This document shows positions 5,490 to 8,943 of a DNA stretch of 8,943 nucleotides, piece after piece. Under the pieces are notes generated by a model that searched no databases, was not told the origin of the DNA, and saw only the letters and a program-made list of their open reading frames with translations. Position 1 is the first letter of the stretch. Every line of letters begins with the position of its first letter. A program made the position numbers and the translations under genes. Origin of the DNA: Bacteroidales bacterium (GTDB taxonomy: Bacteria; Bacteroidota; Bacteroidia; Bacteroidales; VadinHA17); assembly GCA_020353115.1 (NCBI GenBank), contig CP070687.1, positions 1,108,866-1,117,808 of the forward strand, given 5' to 3'.

Positions 5490-6695
5490 GTGACAGGCAA
5501 ATTCCTTCTTATATCCCAGGTATTCTATCCCGATGAGGTTTCAACTGCAAATCTCTTTACTAACCTTTGTGCGGTGTTGGTTGAAGAACAGGTGGATGTG
5601 GAGGTCTGGTGTGCCCAACCCAGCTATACCCATCGAGGGAAACAGCCGCGAAAAACAGTCCACAAAGGTATTAGCATACTGTTTCTGCCATCCACCGGTT
5701 TTCCGAAGACCAGCTTTACAGGCCGGCTTATCAATTATCTTACCTTTGCCATGAGTGTTGCCTGGAAATTGCTATTCTCGAAAGATAAAACTCCTGTTTT
5801 CACCCATACAACACCTCCTTCTCTTGGAATAATGATATCCTTCCTTTGTTCCTTAAGAAGAAGGAATTTCAATTATATTCTGCTTGATATATTCCCGGAT
5901 GGATTGATCCGTCTGGGAAAAGTTTCTGCACAGAATGTATTTATCAGGATCTGGAAGAAACTGAAAATAGCCTCTTTGAAAAGAAGCAGCCGGATTATTG
6001 TTATCGGGCGGGATATGAAACAATGGCTGGCAAGCGTTTACCATGATGGGATTTATAAAACGGTTAACATTTCTCTCTGGCAGGATGAAAACTTAATACA
6101 ACCTGCCAGTCTAGATAGTAGTAGTATTGTGAGGGATTATCAACTCACAAACCGGTTTATTGTTCAATACTCCGGTAATATGGGCTTATGGAATGAAATG
6201 GAAACGATTGGGAAGGCTGTGAAGAGAAATCCTGATGGCATAACCTTTGTATTTGTAGGTGGAGGGATGAGAAGAAGTGAGCTGCTACGGAATTTTTCAG
6301 AAGAAGAACAAACTAACGTTCTCTTTTTTCCGTTTCAACCAAACGAAAAGCTAAGTGTAATGTTAACAAGCTGCCATGTAGGATTGGTTTCCATGAAGAA
6401 GGGATTGGAGGGGATTGCTGTACCGAGTAAAATATTTGGAATTATGGCTGCAGGAATTCCGGTAATCGCACTGGTTCCGGAAGAATCGGAAATTGCTTGC
6501 ATTATCCGTGAAGAAAATTGTGGTTTGGTGGTCGATCCGAATGATGTGGATGGTTTGATCCATGCTATCGACACCTTAAAATTGAATGAGAAACGAAGAA
6601 TTGAAATGGGAATGAATGGACGGATAGCCTTTGAAAAGAAATACACGACCAGAATAATTGCACAGGAATACAAATCGTTGATTTTAAGTGAGTAA
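5490..6695 (+). CDS. WbuB/WcaI-like GT4 glycosyltransferase
   Basis: The protein has 401 residues and uses a GTG start at 5490, 8 bases after the aminotransferase stop. This start puts the expected first strand KFLLISQVFYPDEVSTAN (4-21) at the N terminus. Seen: THTTPPSLGI (105-114), LLDIFPDGL (131-139), the hinge and C-domain opening FIVQYSGNMGLWNEME (223-238), FVFVGGGMRR (253-262), LFFPFQP (278-284) and GLEGIAVPSKIFGIMAAG (305-322). That last block is the variant donor-binding signature of the WbuB/WcaI/WbnK-like GT4 branch, some of whose members transfer deoxyamino sugars such as fucosamine. Placement directly after the amino-sugar genes suggests, but does not prove, that it uses their product. 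Cytosolic or peripherally membrane-bound. The following gene starts 56 bases downstream. Confidence 0.88.
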   Translation: MTGKFLLISQVFYPDEVSTANLFTNLCAVLVEEQVDVEVWCAQPSYTHRGKQPRKTVHKGISILFLPSTGFPKTSFTGRLINYLTFAMSVAWKLLFSKDKTPVFTHTTPPSLGIMISFLCSLRRRNFNYILLDIFPDGLIRLGKVSAQNVFIRIWKKLKIASLKRSSRIIVIGRDMKQWLASVYHDGIYKTVNISLWQDENLIQPASLDSSSIVRDYQLTNRFIVQYSGNMGLWNEMETIGKAVKRNPDGITFVFVGGGMRRSELLRNFSEEEQTNVLFFPFQPNEKLSVMLTSCHVGLVSMKKGLEGIAVPSKIFGIMAAGIPVIALVPEESEIACIIREENCGLVVDPNDVDGLIHAIDTLKLNEKRRIEMGMNGRIAFEKKYTTRIIAQEYKSLILSE

Positions 6696-6751
6696 CTGAT
6701 AAGATGTCGTAAATCAATGCGTCTCTTTTGAATTTTGCATGACCGGGATTA

Positions 6752-8047
6752 ATGAAACAGCCAATTAGAACCGTATTAAGGGACATAGAATGGAACAGGG
6801 GATATGCTTCATTTGCCTGTGCGATCCTTACCATGGTATTAATGCCGGTTTACTTCTGGTTCCTGCCTCCGGTAATGATCCTGTGGGGAATCAGCTGGAT
6901 CCTTGAGAACCGGAAACATATGAAACAGGTGCTTATTAGAGATCAGACTGTACTAATTCTTTTTATCCTGTTTATTGCTTTCTTTGCCTGGCAACTGGCA
7001 GGAATGATCTATTCGGACAATGCGGATACAGGATGGAGAAAATTAACTATTAGATTTTCTCTTGTTCTCTTTCCACTAATTTTGCTTTCACCAGGTGAGA
7101 TGATTCTGAAAAGCAGGAAATACTTGCTTCAAATTTTTGCCGGAAGCACTTTTTTTTATATACTGTTTTGTTTCTGTAACGCATTTGTCAAATCCCTGAA
7201 TTTTTATGAGGGAACCTGGACTTTTAATCCCCATCCTGTTCAAGAGTACTGGTTGAATTATTTCTACGGGTCATACTTTTCAGCTATACATCACCCGTCT
7301 TACCTGTCCATGTATGTTCTTCTGTCGGCTTTGATCGCCTTTGAATTCTGGTACGATCATTCATTAGGAAAGGGTTTCAGGTTAATATTACTGATCATGG
7401 GGGTACTCCTTCTGGGCTCTCTATATTTTCTGTCTTCCCGAGCCGGATTGGTTGCTGTGGTTCTGATTATTCCCACATACTTTTTTATCAAATACAGAAA
7501 AAAAGGAATCTGGCAGATTTCATGGCTTGCTATTCTTATGTTTACTATCGGTGCCTTGCTTGTTATCCGGACGAATGATCGTATGCAAAAATTCATGAAG
7601 GATCTAGCACAAAAATCCATAAGTGAAATTGTTCAAACAGACGAACGCAGTATCATATGGAAAACAAGCATTAAAATCATCCGTGACCATTACCTCTGGG
7701 GTTTGGGCACCGGGGATGTCGAAGCAAAATTGGTAGACGAATACCTGCGATCAGGTAATGTATCTCTGGCAGAAAGAAAAATGAATACCCACAACCAGTA
7801 TTTTGAAGTTATACTGGAGAATGGGATTATCGGGTTGGCTTTATTCCTGGCTATCTTTGGTTGCATGCTGTACCTCGCATGGAAAGAAAAAGAGGTATTG
7901 TTTGGCGTTTATATCTTAATGATGCTTTTGTTCTTCATGTTTGAGACGATGCTGAACCGATTTGCAGGAGTTTCTTTTTTTGCCCTCTTTTCATTCCTTC
8001 TGTTAAATAATAATAGCAATGTAAGGGTGGTTGCCAGGGGATTATAA
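6752..8047 (+). CDS. O-antigen ligase/polymerase family membrane protein (Wzy_C type)
   Basis: The 431-residue protein has about ten to twelve hydrophobic segments, for example residues 17-48, 66-87, 100-113, 126-145, 183-201, 209-227, 231-247, 255-272, 357-377, 382-398 and 405-418. Between the last two groups is a large hydrophilic loop (about 273-356) with WKTSIKIIRDHYLWGLGTGD (303-322) and THNQYFEVILENGIIGL (346-362). The SSRAGL motif (228-233) and the loop histidine (347) match the Arg and His that are conserved in the WaaL/Wzy_C superfamily. It should act at the periplasmic face of the inner membrane, either polymerising repeat units (Wzy) or ligating the chain to its acceptor (WaaL). 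Sequence inspection alone does not decide which. It is the last gene of the + strand run, preceded by 56 bases that may hold a weak promoter, and meets a convergent gene. Confidence 0.87.
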   Translation: MKQPIRTVLRDIEWNRGYASFACAILTMVLMPVYFWFLPPVMILWGISWILENRKHMKQVLIRDQTVLILFILFIAFFAWQLAGMIYSDNADTGWRKLTIRFSLVLFPLILLSPGEMILKSRKYLLQIFAGSTFFYILFCFCNAFVKSLNFYEGTWTFNPHPVQEYWLNYFYGSYFSAIHHPSYLSMYVLLSALIAFEFWYDHSLGKGFRLILLIMGVLLLGSLYFLSSRAGLVAVVLIIPTYFFIKYRKKGIWQISWLAILMFTIGALLVIRTNDRMQKFMKDLAQKSISEIVQTDERSIIWKTSIKIIRDHYLWGLGTGDVEAKLVDEYLRSGNVSLAERKMNTHNQYFEVILENGIIGLALFLAIFGCMLYLAWKEKEVLFGVYILMMLLFFMFETMLNRFAGVSFFALFSFLLLNNNSNVRVVARGL

Positions 8048-8050
8048 TTG

Positions 8051-8106
8051 TATTCTGAGAGATCTGTTTATGATAGTTTTGGGTGATCTTATTACAGAAT
8101 ATTTTT
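8051..8106 (+). terminator. Possible intrinsic terminator between convergent genes
   Basis: TATTCTG (8051-8057) pairs exactly with CAGAATA (8095-8101). Inside it AGATC (8060-8064) pairs with GATCT (8085-8089), leaving a 20-base loop. Five T residues (8102-8106) follow directly on the + strand, as expected for termination after the ligase/polymerase gene. The stem is AT-rich and interrupted, hence the low confidence. On the minus strand no T-run follows the stem. Confidence 0.4.
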
Positions 8107-8943
8107 AAGTTGGATTAATGATTTTGTTTATATTTTTTCTCTGGTCGAAAATAAATTTTGCTACTATACCAATAATTACAAAAACAATAGCCCACCTTAT
8201 AATATAGGAAGATTTGGGATTTTCAACCTGAGCCAGGGGAGTGAAATCTTTAATTACGGTAATTACATCAGGAAAAATCTCCAACTCTTTTTCGTATTGC
8301 TGCTTCAACCTGAAAAGTTGAATAAGATCAGGATGCAATAGCTTCAACTCCTTTTCATTCCAGATTAACATTTGTCCATCTGTTTTTTCCCTTTCCGGTT
8401 CATTTTTGAAGTATTCATATTGCTGAAGGCTGTCTAATTTTAACAATTCTTCATCTACCTGAACTATTAGTTCCTTTATTCTTCTTTTCCTGTTTTCGTT
8501 CAGGTTTGTCAGGTAAGGATTTGCTGCCACATAGTTGTATAATCCCTCCGTCACATCCATAAATCCGGTATTATCATATACTTCTACCTGCAGGTTGAAC
8601 CTGTTTGATATTCTGGTATGGCTGGTGTCATTTAGGTCAAAGTCGTTTTGGTAATCAACGTAGTCACCTATCCCATCCTTGTTTTGATCAATTATCCAGA
8701 ATGCATTGATGTCTTTGATTTTTACTGCAATGTTGCTATCGAGTTTCAAATATTCCGAGAGAACATTGTAATTACCTTCCCTGCATAAATTATGCAGATC
8801 GTTAATATGACTCATCATTTCACCGGCATTCGTGGCATTGATTTGAGCGATCATGTCGGATGAATAAAAACGTTTTGTCGTTTTGAACCGTATGAAACCA
8901 AAAGCTCCCCCGATAATAACAATCAAGGCAAAAAGGATGGCAT
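8105..8943 (-). CDS. Wzz-like polysaccharide co-polymerase, 5' end outside window (partial)
   Basis: On the minus strand the frame is open from the right edge to the TAA at 8107-8105, giving 278 visible residues. The true start is beyond 8943. A TTG at 8926-8924 falls inside the first membrane segment (AILFALIVIIGGAFGFI, visible 1-17) and is not a start. Seen: a large periplasmic part; a second membrane segment (about 246-265, IIRWAIVFVIIGIVAKFI) just before a short basic tail; and a proline-containing stretch before it (FTPLAQVENP). This two-helix topology fits chain-length regulators (Wzz/PCP). FKTTKRFYSSDM after the first helix, NPYL, and LDSLQQYEYF resemble short Wzz-like proteins of Bacteroidota. 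At visible 85-96 (bases 8689-8654) lies DQNKDGIGDYVD, a calcium-loop-like D-x-N-x-D-G-x-x-D sequence. Helices with many charged residues (about 145-215) may form the elongated bundle. It is convergent with the ligase/polymerase gene, so separately transcribed. Confidence 0.75.
   Translation of the reverse strand, partial: AILFALIVIIGGAFGFIRFKTTKRFYSSDMIAQINATNAGEMMSHINDLHNLCREGNYNVLSEYLKLDSNIAVKIKDINAFWIIDQNKDGIGDYVDYQNDFDLNDTSHTRISNRFNLQVEVYDNTGFMDVTEGLYNYVAANPYLTNLNENRKRRIKELIVQVDEELLKLDSLQQYEYFKNEPEREKTDGQMLIWNEKELKLLHPDLIQLFRLKQQYEKELEIFPDVITVIKDFTPLAQVENPKSSYIIRWAIVFVIIGIVAKFIFDQRKNINKIINPT

Noticed and set aside
6696..6751. Possible promoter before the ligase/polymerase gene
   Set aside because: TTTTGAATTTTG at about 6726-6737 has TTTG-like pieces, but the spacing does not fit a Bacteroidota -33/-7 promoter.

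Overview
The window is part of a surface-polysaccharide (O-antigen, capsule or exopolysaccharide) biosynthesis locus. It most likely comes from the Bacteroidota. That rests on the style of the genes (a TIGR04325 methyltransferase, a Bacteroidota-type short Wzz-like protein, WxcM/FdtA-type cupin with DegT aminotransferase), on the absence of clear Shine-Dalgarno sequences before most starts, and on moderate-to-low GC. No rRNA, tRNA, CRISPR, transposase or phage gene is visible.

Layout, left to right. A GT2 glycosyltransferase is cut by the left edge (1-695, +) and is followed by a GT4 glycosyltransferase (735-1928, +). Next comes a 346-base gap (1929-2274) with no credible gene but dense nested inverted and direct repeats, including a 59-base double-hairpin palindrome. 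Beyond it a tightly packed + strand run begins: a TIGR04325 SAM methyltransferase (2275-3045), a GT-A transferase with a DAD motif (3053-4051), an FdtA-like dTDP-sugar 3,4-ketoisomerase (4035-4403), a DegT/FdtB-like PLP aminotransferase (4393-5481), a WbuB/WcaI-like GT4 (5490-6695) and an O-antigen ligase/polymerase-type membrane protein (6752-8047). A convergent gene (8105-8943, -), cut by the right edge, encodes a Wzz-like polysaccharide co-polymerase with two membrane segments.

How the genes fit together (inference). The ketoisomerase and aminotransferase would turn dTDP-4-keto-6-deoxyglucose into a dTDP-3-amino-3,6-dideoxyhexose. Two specificity positions in the isomerase (Arg14, His91) resemble FdtA rather than QdtA, favouring the galacto (Fuc3N) product. 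Four glycosyltransferases would build the repeat unit on a lipid carrier and the methyltransferase could decorate it. The membrane protein would polymerise the chain or ligate it to its acceptor, and the Wzz-like protein would set chain length. Missing from the window are a Wzx flippase, an initiating phosphoglycosyltransferase, RmlA/RmlB and a sugar N-acyltransferase; they may lie outside.

The genes are of familiar types. The least explained sequence is the structured repeat region at 1984-2248. The right-hand Wzz-like protein also carries an unusual calcium-loop-like motif.
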